Shown: in pieces, positions 18,472-27,484 of the stretch | Numbering within the stretch: the first letter of the stretch is position 1 | Layout of the letters: the number at the start of each line of letters is the position of its first letter | Origin: HGM04593 sp045647745 | GTDB taxonomy: Bacteria; Bacteroidota; Bacteroidia; Bacteroidales; Bacteroidaceae | Length of the DNA: 64,000 nt | NCBI GenBank assembly: GCA_045647745.1 | Contig: JAZRMQ010000035.1 | Coordinates: 1-64,000 of the forward strand | Direction: 5' to 3' | Program-made: the position numbers and the translations under genes | Notes under the pieces: generated by a model | Seen by the model: the letters and a program-made list of their open reading frames with translations, nothing else | Database searches by the model: none | Told to the model about the DNA's origin: nothing

Positions 18472-19323
18472 ATGAACTTTGACAAAAGAAAATATACCTA
18501 TATAGCAATCGTTGCAATCATTGCAGCGCTAACGTTATATGTAACATATTCGCTGATAAAGGATGGCAGCCCGACAGTCAAAAGCCAAAATGAGTATCTT
18601 GTGGAGGCTAATGAGTTGCACAATGACAGCTTGTTCGAGGAGGCGGTTGTGCCATATATGAAAGCCGGTAACTTTGACACACAGCCAAGCACCGTTAACT
18701 ACAATACTGCGACAAATTCCATTATGAAGAATTACACGCCGTTGAGTAAATCATTTAACGAAGAGGGCTACAAACTTGACGCTGCGATAGACTCGGCATT
18801 AGTCGATGCTACAGCAAGGCTCGAAAAAGCCGGTGAAGAACAGCCCGACACTGCAAAATACTCCTCAGTGTATCATAATATCGGAGTTACTCATCATATG
18901 CGTAATAATCTGGAGGCTGCTGCCGAGGCCTATAAAGAGGCTCTGCGCAAAAATCCCTCCGACGAGGATGCTCGCTACAATCTTGCTGTGATACTGCATC
19001 AAATGAAAAACAATAATCAGCAGCAAAACCAGCAGCAACAACAAGAAGAACAACAGCAGGAACAGCAACAAAATCAACAGCAAGAGCAACAAGAAGAAAA
19101 TAAAGAGCAACAGGAGCAAGAGCAGCAAGAGAATAAAGAACAAGAGAACCAGCAACAGGAGCAGCAACAGCAACAACAGCAAGAGCGTGAACAGCAAGAG
19201 GAGAAAGATAAAATAGAACAGATGCTGAAGGCTCTGATGCAGGACGAGAAAGAGATAAGAGAGAAGATGGAGGAGGCCGAAAAAGCAAAGGTAAAGGCTG
19301 GTGCCATAGAGAAAAACTGGTAA
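18472..19323 (+). CDS. batC: BatC, TPR protein with Gln/Glu-rich tail
   Basis: A 283-residue protein with an N-terminal TM or signal-anchor helix (about residues 9-27), then tetratricopeptide-like helices (the YHNIGVTHHMRNNLEAAAEAYKEALRKNPSDEDARYNLAVIL region, about residues 140-180). From about residue 183 to 245 it is almost pure Gln and Glu with some Asn and Lys. It closes with a short charged helix that includes IEQMLKALMQDEKEIREKM. TPRs suggest a scaffolding role within the Bat complex; the tail is probably disordered. Its ATG is 24 bp after batB. Confidence 0.88.
   Translation: MNFDKRKYTYIAIVAIIAALTLYVTYSLIKDGSPTVKSQNEYLVEANELHNDSLFEEAVVPYMKAGNFDTQPSTVNYNTATNSIMKNYTPLSKSFNEEGYKLDAAIDSALVDATARLEKAGEEQPDTAKYSSVYHNIGVTHHMRNNLEAAAEAYKEALRKNPSDEDARYNLAVILHQMKNNNQQQNQQQQQEEQQQEQQQNQQQEQQEENKEQQEQEQQENKEQENQQQEQQQQQQQEREQQEEKDKIEQMLKALMQDEKEIREKMEEAEKAKVKAGAIEKNW
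19012..19203 (+). repeat. CAR-rich simple-sequence tract within batC
   Basis: About 190 bp of CAG/CAA/GAG/GAA triplets encode the Gln/Glu tail of BatC. The opposite strand reads as an unbroken Leu-rich frame that is only a mirror of this tract. Triplet slippage would change tail length without shifting the frame. Confidence 0.85.
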
Positions 19324-19362
19324 CGAATATTTAATAAAAGACTTAGTCAACACAATATATCA

Positions 19363-21204
19363 ATGAAAAAAGCACTATTATCGATATTACTGATATTGGG
19401 CACAATCAGCACCGCTTTTGCCGATGAAGTCTCATTTGTCGCATCGGCGCCAAAATCGGTTGTTGTGGGCAAACGCTTTAATCTGAGTTATGAGGTAAAC
19501 ACAAAGACCGATGGACAGCCTACCATTGCCGAGGTTGACGGGCTTAAAGTGTTAACAGGACCACATCATTCTACATTCACAAGTATGCAGAATGTGAATG
19601 GTAAGGTTACCTCAAAACAGACAATAACATTCACTTACATTGTCGCCATTGACAAGGAGGGCGAATTCACAATTCCCGGGGCATCTGTTATTGTAGATGG
19701 CAAAAAGGTGGTCTCAAATGCGGTGACCATAAAGGTGTTGCCCGAGGGACAGGCTTCATCGGCACAGCAACAGCAGAGTAGTGGCAGAGGCGGTTCGTCG
19801 GCAAGGCCGAGCAGCAGCTCCGGTACAAATATTTCAAACGAGGACCTTTTTATTGTAGCTTCTGTAAACAAGACAAAAGTGTATGACCAAGAGGCTTTGC
19901 TGTTGACTTATAAAGTTTACACAAATGTGAATCTCGTTAATTTAGACAACCCGACTCCCGACCTTAAAGGCTTTAACATTCAAGAGGTTGAACTGTCGCA
20001 GCAACGTCAGTTTGAGCTGGAGCACTACAATGGTCGCAACTACAATATGATGGAGTGGCGAAAATTCGTTCTCTTCCCACAGGAGAGTGGAAAAATTGAA
20101 ATCCCTTCAATGGAATATGAGGCTGTTGTCGCAGTGCAGACACGCCGCAGTATGGACCCATTTGAAATGATGTTCAATGGCGGTTATTCTTATGTGGAGG
20201 TAAAGAAAAAAATAAAATCTAACAGGATTATTATTGATGTAGAGAAATTACCGGCCGGCAAACCTGAGGGCTTTTCGGGCGGAGTAGGACGTTTTAATAT
20301 TAGCAGCACTGTAAGCACAACCAATCTAAAGTCGAACGAAGAGTTTACCTTTAAGGTGATTGTGAAAGGCGATGGAAATATGAAACTGATGGGTGACCCT
20401 GTTGTTGATTTTCCTTCGGAATTTGATGTTTATGACCCTATTATCAGCAATAAATACAAACTTACGAACAGGGGCTTTGCCGGTGAAAAGATATATGAAT
20501 ATGTTGTGACACCACGTACTGCCGGGGTGTATACTCTCCCGGCTGCAAAGTTTACCTATTTTGATACGGCAAGCGGCAGTTATAAGACTGTTGCAAGCAA
20601 GGAGCATACCATTGAGGTTGCCAAAGGCGCTAATCAGGCTGCACAAACAGGCAATGTGTATATTGTAAAGGAGGAGGGCAAACTATTGGCAAACGATATT
20701 CGCTATATAAAATTGGGAGTACAAGAGGGTAGCAACGATGGTAAATTCTTTGCCTCTACGCTCTACTATCTGTTGTATATTATAGCACTGCTCGCCTTTG
20801 TCGCTCTGGTTCTTGTCTACCGCAAGCGAATAAAAGAGAATGAGAATATAACACTTGTAAAAACAAAGAAAGCAAACTCAATAGCTGTCCGTCGTTTGAA
20901 GAATGTGAAAAAACTGTTGCGCGATAATCGCACAAATGAGTTCTACGACGAGACTTTGAAAGCTGTGTGGGGGTATATGAGCGACAAATTGAATATTCCT
21001 CTCTCGCAGTTGTCAAAAGATAATATCTCAAACGAATTGGCAAGGCGCGGCTGCAATGATGTGCTTGTTACCGAGCTTCTGAATTTGTTGAATGAGTGTG
21101 AATTTGCTCGCTATGCACCCGGAGATCCCGGTGCAACAATGGATAAAGTGTATAAGATGGCGCTGGAGGTCATCAGTAAAATGGAAAATTCAATAAGGAG
21201 ATAA
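19363..21204 (+). CDS. batD: BatD (oxygen tolerance) family protein
   Basis: A 613-residue protein with a signal peptide (MKKALLSILLILGTISTAFA). Long beta-rich repeats follow (FVASAPKSVVVGKRFNLSYEV; GEFTIPGASVIVDGKKVVSN; YEYVVTPRTAGVYTLPAAKFTYFD) that fit BatD periplasmic domains. There is one TM helix at about 470-490 and a cytoplasmic helical tail of about 120 residues. A Ser/Gly/Gln-rich linker lies at about 130-155. It lies 39 bp after batC and 1 bp before batE. Confidence 0.9.
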   Translation: MKKALLSILLILGTISTAFADEVSFVASAPKSVVVGKRFNLSYEVNTKTDGQPTIAEVDGLKVLTGPHHSTFTSMQNVNGKVTSKQTITFTYIVAIDKEGEFTIPGASVIVDGKKVVSNAVTIKVLPEGQASSAQQQQSSGRGGSSARPSSSSGTNISNEDLFIVASVNKTKVYDQEALLLTYKVYTNVNLVNLDNPTPDLKGFNIQEVELSQQRQFELEHYNGRNYNMMEWRKFVLFPQESGKIEIPSMEYEAVVAVQTRRSMDPFEMMFNGGYSYVEVKKKIKSNRIIIDVEKLPAGKPEGFSGGVGRFNISSTVSTTNLKSNEEFTFKVIVKGDGNMKLMGDPVVDFPSEFDVYDPIISNKYKLTNRGFAGEKIYEYVVTPRTAGVYTLPAAKFTYFDTASGSYKTVASKEHTIEVAKGANQAAQTGNVYIVKEEGKLLANDIRYIKLGVQEGSNDGKFFASTLYYLLYIIALLAFVALVLVYRKRIKENENITLVKTKKANSIAVRRLKNVKKLLRDNRTNEFYDETLKAVWGYMSDKLNIPLSQLSKDNISNELARRGCNDVLVTELLNLLNECEFARYAPGDPGATMDKVYKMALEVISKMENSIRR

Positions 21205-21205
21205 T

Positions 21206-21958
21206 ATGAGAAAGATTATATTGCTATTACTGCTCTTTGTCACCCCCGTTGCCATATTCTCGCAGGAGTATACAAAAGAACTTGGTGACAAAGCTTATGC
21301 CGAGTCTAAATTCGACGAAGCTATAAAAATATACGAAGCTGTTATTGCCGAGCAGGGAGCCTCGTTGCCATTATACTATAATCTTGGCAATGCCTATTAT
21401 CGCAGCAATCAACCCGGAAAGGCAATATTGAACTATGAACGTGCACTGAAGATTGATGCTGATGACGAAGACACAAAGGCTAACCTTGAATTTGTGCAAA
21501 GCAAGATTGTTGACAAAATCCCACAAGACGAAATTCCTTTTTATACACAATGGGGCAATGCTTTTTTTTCAATCTTTTCAAAAGATACTTGGGGTGTTAT
21601 TGGTATAGTGTCATTTGTGGTGATGCTTACAATGCTTTTTCTCTACCTCTTTAAAAGCAATATGCGCAAATTTTCGCTTACACTCCTTGTTGTTGCGTTG
21701 CTATTTACTATACTTGCAAATATTTCGGCTTTTAATCTTGAGAATAGAGCATTGGAGAAGAGCGAGGGTGTTATTTTAGACGAGATGGTTGTTGTCAAAA
21801 GTTCTCCCGATAGCTCCGGTACCGAACTTACCAAAATTCACGAGGGGTTAAAAGTCCTGATTATTGATGATGCGTTGAGCGATTGGGTGAAAATTGAGGC
21901 CGACAATGGTAACAGAGTGGTTGGCTGGATAAAGACAAAATCAATCGAGCGCATATAA
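21206..21958 (+). CDS. batE: BatE, TPR and SH3-like protein
   Basis: A 250-residue protein with a signal peptide (to about residue 20), TPR repeats (ELGDKAYAESKFDEAIKIYEAVI; YYNLGNAYYRSNQPGKAILNYERALKID), two TM helices (about 130-150 and 155-175), and a C-terminal bacterial SH3-like segment (VVVKSSPDSSGTELTKIHEGLKV...RVVGWIKTKSIERI). This is the standard BatE layout. The 1-bp gap after batD implies translational coupling. Confidence 0.9.
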   Translation: MRKIILLLLLFVTPVAIFSQEYTKELGDKAYAESKFDEAIKIYEAVIAEQGASLPLYYNLGNAYYRSNQPGKAILNYERALKIDADDEDTKANLEFVQSKIVDKIPQDEIPFYTQWGNAFFSIFSKDTWGVIGIVSFVVMLTMLFLYLFKSNMRKFSLTLLVVALLFTILANISAFNLENRALEKSEGVILDEMVVVKSSPDSSGTELTKIHEGLKVLIIDDALSDWVKIEADNGNRVVGWIKTKSIERI

Positions 21959-21983
21959 AAATATTTTTCAAAAGGGGATTTAA

Positions 21984-22676
21984 ATGGACACAAACACAAT
22001 AATAGATTGGGATAAATATCTGTTACTTGCTCTCAATGGCAGTGATTCTATTTTTTGGGATGGTTGTATGAAAATTTATACAACAATCTCAATTTGGATA
22101 CCTCTAATATTGGTGTTGGTGTACGTTTTGATAAAGAATAACAGCTTCAAGGATTTTATAATGTTGCTGCTGTTTATTGTAGCAGTGGTGGGGGCTACCG
22201 ACATTATCTCGTCGGGAATATGCAAACCTTTCTTTGAGCGCTGGCGACCGACCAATGACCCGGAGATTATGTATCTTGTTGACGTTGTCGACGGCATCAG
22301 AGGAAAGGATTATGGCTTCACCTCCAGCCACGCGGCAAATTCGTTCGGCATAGCAACTTTTTTGTTGTTGCTCATAAAAAACAGAGTTTTTACGGTGTCT
22401 ATTCTCTTTTGGGCTGCAATGAACGCCTTTACAAGAATTTATCTTGGTGTGCACTATCCCGGTGATATTCTTGCCGGAACATTTATTGGAGTTGTAGTCG
22501 GGTGGAGCATATATAGATTGTATCGTTACTTTTTGCATAACAAGCATCGCGATTGGATTTCCACCCAATATACAAAGACCGGCTATCTGGTGTCCGACGT
22601 ATACCTTTTGCTTTTGGTAATGTACGGAACATTCGCCGCTATTCCTTTAATTTCGTTTTTGAATTTTGTTTATTAA
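21984..22676 (+). CDS. PAP2-superfamily membrane phosphatase
   Basis: A 230-residue integral membrane protein with about five TM helices and the three PAP2 phosphatase motifs: KPFFERWRP (K-x6-RP), SSHAANSFG (the PSGH-type motif, here SSHA) and TRIYLGVHYPGD (SR-x5-H-x3-D type, with Thr for Ser). Likely substrates are lipid phosphates such as undecaprenyl pyrophosphate or phosphatidylglycerol phosphate; the sequence alone does not decide. It lies 25 bp after batE and just before the operon terminator, so it appears to be the last gene of the transcript. Confidence 0.88.
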   Translation: MDTNTIIDWDKYLLLALNGSDSIFWDGCMKIYTTISIWIPLILVLVYVLIKNNSFKDFIMLLLFIVAVVGATDIISSGICKPFFERWRPTNDPEIMYLVDVVDGIRGKDYGFTSSHAANSFGIATFLLLLIKNRVFTVSILFWAAMNAFTRIYLGVHYPGDILAGTFIGVVVGWSIYRLYRYFLHNKHRDWISTQYTKTGYLVSDVYLLLLVMYGTFAAIPLISFLNFVY

Positions 22677-22686
22677 AACAGCGTGC

Positions 22687-22738
22687 GTTCGAACTGGAAA
22701 TACGCTAAATATTAGTTTCTTATATCGAACTAACGTTA
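22687..22738. repeat. Dispersed intergenic repeat, copy 1
   Basis: From GTTCGA to CGTTA this segment closely matches 38619-38677, with shared blocks AAATACGCTAAAT, TTAGT, TTCTTATATC and ACGTTA in the same order. It sits between the PAP2 gene and its terminator. Confidence 0.75.
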
Positions 22739-22750
22739 AAATACTACTGC

Positions 22751-22784
22751 AAAATTGTCTGTTGTAACAGGCAATTTTCTTTTG
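22751..22784 (+). terminator. Terminator of the bat operon
   Basis: A 13-bp stem (22751-22763 with 22766-22778, one G-T pair) is followed by CTTTTG. The rest of the 362-bp gap to the TetR gene contains the repeat upstream and the promoter-operator region downstream. Confidence 0.75.
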
Positions 22785-22942
22785 CCCCGACACCACAAGG
22801 ATATAAAAAGATAATGCTGGCGAAAAGAGAATTTATTTCAATTTCTCTTTTCTCCAACTTGTTTTTTACTGTCAACACACAAACGAACTTTATCCGTTTT
22901 AGCCAATGGTATAAGCTTAAACAAAAAAATAACACTAAACAC

Positions 22943-22972
22943 TTTGTATTTTGAAAATAATCCGTACCTTTG
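22943..22972 (+). promoter_or_regulatory. Promoter of the TetR efflux operon
   Basis: TTTG (22943-22946) and TACCTTTG (22965-22972) match both Bacteroidetes consensus boxes, 18 bp apart. The start site is expected near 22978, inside the operator described next. Confidence 0.75.
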
Positions 22973-22974
22973 CA

Positions 22975-23003
22975 TTAACAAGATTGTTAAATAAAATTGT
23001 TAA
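22975..23003 (+). promoter_or_regulatory. Probable TetR operator
   Basis: A perfect palindrome, TTAACAA-GA-TTGTTAA (22975-22990), is followed by a third half-site TTGTTAA (22997-23003), 13 bp out of register with the second. It begins 2 bp after the -7 box. A repressor bound here would block RNA polymerase, so autoregulation by the next gene is the obvious reading. Confidence 0.6.
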
Positions 23004-23038
23004 TACTATTACGAAGAGATTAAAAATAGCTTATCAAT

Positions 23039-23668
23039 ATGGATAAACAAGAAAAGCAAACAAAAGAGCAACTGATACTTGCAGCGGCGGAGCACGAGTT
23101 TCTGACAAAGGGGTATGATTGCGCACGCACTACCTCTATTGCACAAGCAGCGGGTGTAACGCACGCGATGTTGCACTACTATTTCCGCACCAAAGAGCAA
23201 CTTTTTGAGCGCATAGTGGACGAAAAGTATAAACTTATGTCGCACTCGATGCTGACAGTAATGGGTGAGCCGACACTGCCCGTTATCGAGAGAATACGCA
23301 GCGGCATCAGTGCCCATTTCGACTTTATGGCCGACAACTCTAAACTGCCGCTATTTATCATCAACGAGATTATGTCGCGTCCCGAGCGATATGAGATGTT
23401 GCGCAGTCGCATTAGCAGCATTATAGAAAATCTATTCAGTGATCTGCAGCACGATATCGATAGGGCGGCCAAGCGTGGCGAGATGGCACAGGTGGATGCG
23501 CGCCTGCTGATGATGAGTATAATCTCGCTCAATATATTCACCTTTGTAGCCTACCCGCTTATACAACCTTTGATGGGAGATCTTGTGGCTGACCGCGAAC
23601 GTTTTCTTGCAGTACGTAAGGCAGAGAATATTGAGACGATAATGTGTAGAATCAAAGCAAAACAATAG
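23039..23668 (+). CDS. TetR-family transcriptional regulator
   Basis: A 209-residue repressor. The N-terminal helix-turn-helix is clear (ILAAAEHEFLTKGYDCARTTSIAQAAGVTHAMLHYYFRTKEQLF, about residues 12-55), followed by an all-helical ligand-binding domain. It is the first gene of a seven-gene set encoding an efflux machine and follows a palindromic operator, so it probably represses its own operon until an inducer binds. The inducer is unknown. The tolC gene starts 4 bp after its stop. Confidence 0.93.
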   Translation: MDKQEKQTKEQLILAAAEHEFLTKGYDCARTTSIAQAAGVTHAMLHYYFRTKEQLFERIVDEKYKLMSHSMLTVMGEPTLPVIERIRSGISAHFDFMADNSKLPLFIINEIMSRPERYEMLRSRISSIIENLFSDLQHDIDRAAKRGEMAQVDARLLMMSIISLNIFTFVAYPLIQPLMGDLVADRERFLAVRKAENIETIMCRIKAKQ

Positions 23669-23672
23669 ATTT

Positions 23673-24950
23673 ATGAAACAAGTTTTAATCTTTTTTGCTC
23701 TATTGAGTGCGACAATCTCGGCTGAGGCGCAGACGCTCGAAGAGTGTCGTCGGCTCGCGCGTGAGCACTACCCCGAAATCAGACGGTATGATCTGATTAC
23801 GGCGACCGAACAGTACAATCTCTCGAATGCTGCGCGAGCGTGGATACCGCAGGTGATGATTTCTGGGCAGGCTACATATCAATCGGCAACGCCTACCTAT
23901 CCAGATGCATTTAACGCAGTACTGCAAGCCAACGGAGTCGATATGGCTGGTATTCGCAAGGATCAATACAAGGTGGCTATCGATGTTCAGCAGAATATCT
24001 GGGATGGTGGTCAATCGAAGGCTAGTCGAGCTATTGCCGAGGCTGATGCCGCAGCTGAGCGCAGTCGCTTGGAGGTGACGCTCTACGATTTGCAATCAAG
24101 GGTAGATAATCTATACTTCGGCATCTTGCTTCTCGATGAGCGAGTGGCACAAATCGAGGCGATGATTGGTGTGTTGGAGAGTAACCATAATCGTATGCGT
24201 ACCTATTTCAATAATGGCGTAGCGATGCAGGCTGATGTCGATGCAATTGAGGCAGAGTTGCTCACCGCGCGACAGACACTTGGTCAGGTGGAGTCCTCGC
24301 GAGCTAGTTTTCGCCATATGTTAGAGGCTTTTATCGGTCAGCCACTGAAGAACAAGGTGCTAGAACGTCCGGCTATGCAGGAGATTATAAGCCGAGAGTC
24401 TGCGCGACCGGAACTTGCAATGTTTGACTCCGAGGAGCGAAAGATTGAGGCGCAACGCATTGCGATAAATAGTTCGACGATGCCACGATTCTCGCTCTTT
24501 GCGCAGGGCTACTATGGTTATCCGGGTATGGATATGTTTAAGAGTATGATATCGGCTGATTGGAGTCTTAATGCGATGGTCGGTGTGCGTATGCAGTGGA
24601 ATATAGGTGCGTTCTACACCAAGAATAATAATCTTGAAAAGCTAAATACCGCAAAGCAACAACTCGCCGTACAGCGTGATGTCTTTCTCTTTAATACCGA
24701 GATGCAAACCACCGAACAAGATGGCGAAATAGCCCGTTTGCGCCGTGCCGTAGAGGATGACGACCGCATTGTGGAGTTGCGCCGCTCAGTGCGTATGGCA
24801 GCCGAGTCGAGGCTCGAAAATGGTGTTATTGATGCAACTGATTTATTGCGTAAAATCACCGATGAAACAGCGGCAATGCTCAACCGCTCAACACGCGAGA
24901 TTGAGTTACTGCAAGCAATTTATAGACTTAAAACCACATTAAATCAATAA
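23673..24950 (+). CDS. TolC-family outer-membrane efflux protein
   Basis: A 425-residue outer-membrane channel component. It has a signal peptide (MKQVLIFFALLSATISAEAQ) followed by the TolC duplicate pattern of long amphipathic helices and short strands (LEECRRLAREHYPEIRRYDLI; KVAIDVQQNIWDGGQSKASRAIAEAD; GVRMQWNIGAFYTKNN). It should pair with the adjacent lipoprotein adaptor and the ABC-2 exporter to span the envelope. The gene is 4 bp from the TetR gene and 5 bp from the adaptor gene. Confidence 0.92.
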   Translation: MKQVLIFFALLSATISAEAQTLEECRRLAREHYPEIRRYDLITATEQYNLSNAARAWIPQVMISGQATYQSATPTYPDAFNAVLQANGVDMAGIRKDQYKVAIDVQQNIWDGGQSKASRAIAEADAAAERSRLEVTLYDLQSRVDNLYFGILLLDERVAQIEAMIGVLESNHNRMRTYFNNGVAMQADVDAIEAELLTARQTLGQVESSRASFRHMLEAFIGQPLKNKVLERPAMQEIISRESARPELAMFDSEERKIEAQRIAINSSTMPRFSLFAQGYYGYPGMDMFKSMISADWSLNAMVGVRMQWNIGAFYTKNNNLEKLNTAKQQLAVQRDVFLFNTEMQTTEQDGEIARLRRAVEDDDRIVELRRSVRMAAESRLENGVIDATDLLRKITDETAAMLNRSTREIELLQAIYRLKTTLNQ

Positions 24951-24955
24951 GTGTT

Positions 24956-25840
24956 ATGAAAAAGATTATATACATAGCCACAGCAATGTTGGCTGTTGCG
25001 TGTGGCAAGGAGGCAGGGTTTGATGCACAAGGCACCTTCGAGACCACAGAGGTTGTTGTGTCGGCTGAAGCTGCGGGTAAGATTCTCTGGTTCGACGCGG
25101 AGGAGGGTACAGCGGTCAAGGCTGACGAAATTATTGGTGCTATTGACAGCGTACAATTAGACTTGCAACGCAAACAACTTGCTGCACAGCAATCGGCTCT
25201 ATTGGCCTCACGTCCCGATGTAAAGAAACAGGTTGCAGCATTGCGCGAACAGATTTCAAAACAGCGTTCCGAATTGCAGCGTGTAAATAATATGTTGCGT
25301 GATGGTGCTGCGACCACCAAGCAGCGTGATGATATTGAGGCGCAAATCAAAGTCTTGGAGAGCCAACTCTCGGCAACGCTCTCGACTCTCGACAAGAATA
25401 CCGCCACTATCAACGAGAATGTCGCTGCAATTGAGGCACAGATTGCTATGCTTGATGACCGCATCGCAAAGTGCTGTATTGCGTCTCCCGTGAGTGGTAC
25501 GGTGTTGCTTAAATATGCCGAAGCCGGCGAGTTCGCGACCGCAGGCAAGCCATTGATGAAGATTGCCAACCTCGACAATATCTACTTGCGCGCCTACTTT
25601 ACATCAGACCAATTAGCAAAGGTTAATTTAGGTGATAGAGTAACGGTTATTGCAGACTTTGGCGGTGACGAGCGTTACGATTATGAAGGTCGTATTGCTT
25701 GGATTTCATCAGAGAGTGAGTTTACTCCCAAGACGATTCAGACACGCGATTCGCGTGCCAACCTTGTTTATGCCGTGAAGATTGCCGTCAAGAACGATGG
25801 TCGATTGAAGATAGGTCTTGCAGGCGAAGTGAAGTTGTAA
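24956..25840 (+). CDS. HlyD/YbhG-type periplasmic adaptor lipoprotein
   Basis: A 294-residue membrane-fusion protein. The N-terminus MKKIIYIATAMLAVAC ends in a lipobox (LAVAC, Cys16), so it is probably lipidated. It has half a biotinyl-lipoyl domain (TTEVVVSAEAAGKILWFDAEEGTAVKADEIIG), a long coiled-coil hairpin (about residues 60-165), the second lipoyl half (IASPVSGTVLLKYAEAGEFATAGKPLMKI), and a beta-barrel domain. This fits the YbhG-like class. It should connect the permeases to TolC. It starts 5 bp after tolC and ends 1 bp before the first ATPase. Confidence 0.92.
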   Translation: MKKIIYIATAMLAVACGKEAGFDAQGTFETTEVVVSAEAAGKILWFDAEEGTAVKADEIIGAIDSVQLDLQRKQLAAQQSALLASRPDVKKQVAALREQISKQRSELQRVNNMLRDGAATTKQRDDIEAQIKVLESQLSATLSTLDKNTATINENVAAIEAQIAMLDDRIAKCCIASPVSGTVLLKYAEAGEFATAGKPLMKIANLDNIYLRAYFTSDQLAKVNLGDRVTVIADFGGDERYDYEGRIAWISSESEFTPKTIQTRDSRANLVYAVKIAVKNDGRLKIGLAGEVKL

Positions 25841-25841
25841 T

Positions 25842-26741
25842 ATGTATGCTATCGAAGTAAATAATCTCTCGAAGAGTTACGGCAAGGTGTTGGCGCTCAG
25901 CGGTGTGTCGTTTGCGGTACGTCGTGGCGAGTTGTTTGGTCTTATTGGACCCGATGGAGCGGGCAAAAGCACCCTGTTCCGTCTGCTTACAACTCTGCTC
26001 AAATCCGACAGCGGAGAGGCGAAGGTCAATGGGCTGGATATTGCCGATGACTACCTCGCCATCCGTTCGTGCGTGGGGTATATGCCTGGGCGATTCTCGC
26101 TCTATCCCGACTTGTCGGTTGAGGAGAACCTGAATTTCTTTGCAGCCCTATTTGGTGTCAAGGTGGAGGAGTCGTACGACCTTATCGAGCCCATCTACAA
26201 GCAGATTGCGCCTTTCCGCAAACGTCGTGCAGGTAAGTTGTCGGGAGGTATGAAACAGAAACTTGCCCTCTCGTGTGCTCTGATTCATCGCCCCAGCATA
26301 CTCTTTCTCGATGAACCGACAACTGGTGTTGATGCTGTGTCGCGCAGCGAATTCTGGGATATGCTGGCAGGATTGAAGGAGCGAGGTATCACAATACTTG
26401 TTTCGACACCCTATATGGACGAGGCAAGCCGTTGTGACCGTATAGCACTCTGTAACGAGGGGCGCATCTTGGGCATTGACACCCCAACGGATATTGTCAA
26501 AGGTTTTCACTCTCCACTCTATGCAATTCGCTCCGAGCGTACTTTTGCCCTCTTGGAAATGGCGCGTAGGCAACAGGGCGTGGAGCAGTGCTACCCATTC
26601 GGTGAGTGCCACCACTTGGTTGCAAACGACACGTTTGATAAGGAACTGTTTGTGAAAGCATTGAGAGACTTTGAGGATTTGCAGATTGAGCAGGCAGAGC
26701 CTACCATTGAGGATGTATTTATTAAATTGATGAAGCGATGA
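25842..26741 (+). CDS. ABC-2 exporter ATPase (YbhF N-half type)
   Basis: A 299-residue ABC ATPase. Walker A is GPDGAGKS, with Asp where most have Asn, as in the N-terminal half of YbhF. The signature is KLSGGMKQKLAL, Walker B ILFLDEPTTGVDAVSR, and the switch position is degenerate (STPYMDEASRC, with Pro where a His is usual). The C-terminal extension (about 215-299) is typical of drug or Nod-factor exporters. It ends in a 4-bp overlap with the second ATPase gene, implying equal expression and a heterodimer. Confidence 0.92.
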   Translation: MYAIEVNNLSKSYGKVLALSGVSFAVRRGELFGLIGPDGAGKSTLFRLLTTLLKSDSGEAKVNGLDIADDYLAIRSCVGYMPGRFSLYPDLSVEENLNFFAALFGVKVEESYDLIEPIYKQIAPFRKRRAGKLSGGMKQKLALSCALIHRPSILFLDEPTTGVDAVSRSEFWDMLAGLKERGITILVSTPYMDEASRCDRIALCNEGRILGIDTPTDIVKGFHSPLYAIRSERTFALLEMARRQQGVEQCYPFGECHHLVANDTFDKELFVKALRDFEDLQIEQAEPTIEDVFIKLMKR

Positions 26742-27478
26742 GTGATGTAGTAATATCGGTGCGTGAACTTACCAAACGCTTTGGCAACTTTACGGCGGTG
26801 GATCGCATATCGTTTGATGTCCATCGTGGGGAGATTTTTGGGTTCCTCGGTGCTAATGGAGCAGGCAAAACAACTGCTATGCGTATGCTCTGCGGATTGA
26901 GTTATCCGACCTCTGGCAGTGGCACAGTGGCAGGCTACGATGTGATGCGCGAGGGTGAGCAAATAAAACGCCATATTGGCTATATGAGTCAGCGTTTTTC
27001 GCTCTATAACGACCTGACGGTGTGGGAGAACATAAACCTCTTTGCCGGTATTTATGGCTTGTCTAAAGATGAAACAAAACAACGTGCAATCGAGTTGTTG
27101 GAACGATTGGATTTCATTTCTGAGCGCAATGCGCTTGTCGGCTCGCTACCACTTGGCTGGAAACAGAAATTGTCGTTTGCCATCGCTACGATACATCGCC
27201 CCGAAGTGGTATTTCTTGACGAGCCTACGGGAGGTGTCGACCCAATGACCCGCCGACAATTCTGGGAACTTATCTACGAGGCTGCCGCAAGTGGCACTAC
27301 AATATTTGTAACAACACACTATATGGACGAGGCGGAGTACTGCTCTCGTGTATCGATTATGGTCGATGGCGAGGTGCGAGCGCTCGACACTCCGTCCCGA
27401 CTCAAACAACAATTCTCCGCCGAGACAATGGACGAGGTGTTTCGCACATTAGCTCGCGGTGCTAAACGAGGGGAGTAA
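26738..27478 (+). CDS. ABC-2 exporter ATPase (YbhF C-half type)
   Basis: A 246-residue ABC ATPase with Walker A GANGAGKTT, Walker B VVFLDEPTGGVDPMTR and switch His in TTHYMDEAEYC. The signature loop is altered to SLPLGWKQKL instead of LSGGxKQ, the form also found in the C-terminal half of E. coli YbhF. The two ATPases therefore probably act as an asymmetric dimer with one degenerate site. The gene overlaps its partner by 4 bp and precedes the permeases by 6 bp. Confidence 0.92.
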   Translation: MSDVVISVRELTKRFGNFTAVDRISFDVHRGEIFGFLGANGAGKTTAMRMLCGLSYPTSGSGTVAGYDVMREGEQIKRHIGYMSQRFSLYNDLTVWENINLFAGIYGLSKDETKQRAIELLERLDFISERNALVGSLPLGWKQKLSFAIATIHRPEVVFLDEPTGGVDPMTRRQFWELIYEAAASGTTIFVTTHYMDEAEYCSRVSIMVDGEVRALDTPSRLKQQFSAETMDEVFRTLARGAKRGE

Positions 27479-27484
27479 TCTATT

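Noticed and set aside
18865..19353. Long Leu-rich minus-strand frames opposite batC
   Set aside because: They mirror the CAR/GAR triplets of the Gln/Glu tract (CTG/TTG on the other strand) and have no start context, promoter or domain.
22744..22935. 63-codon minus-strand frame in the gap before the TetR gene
   Set aside because: It overlaps the bat-operon terminator, has no recognisable domain and no promoter.
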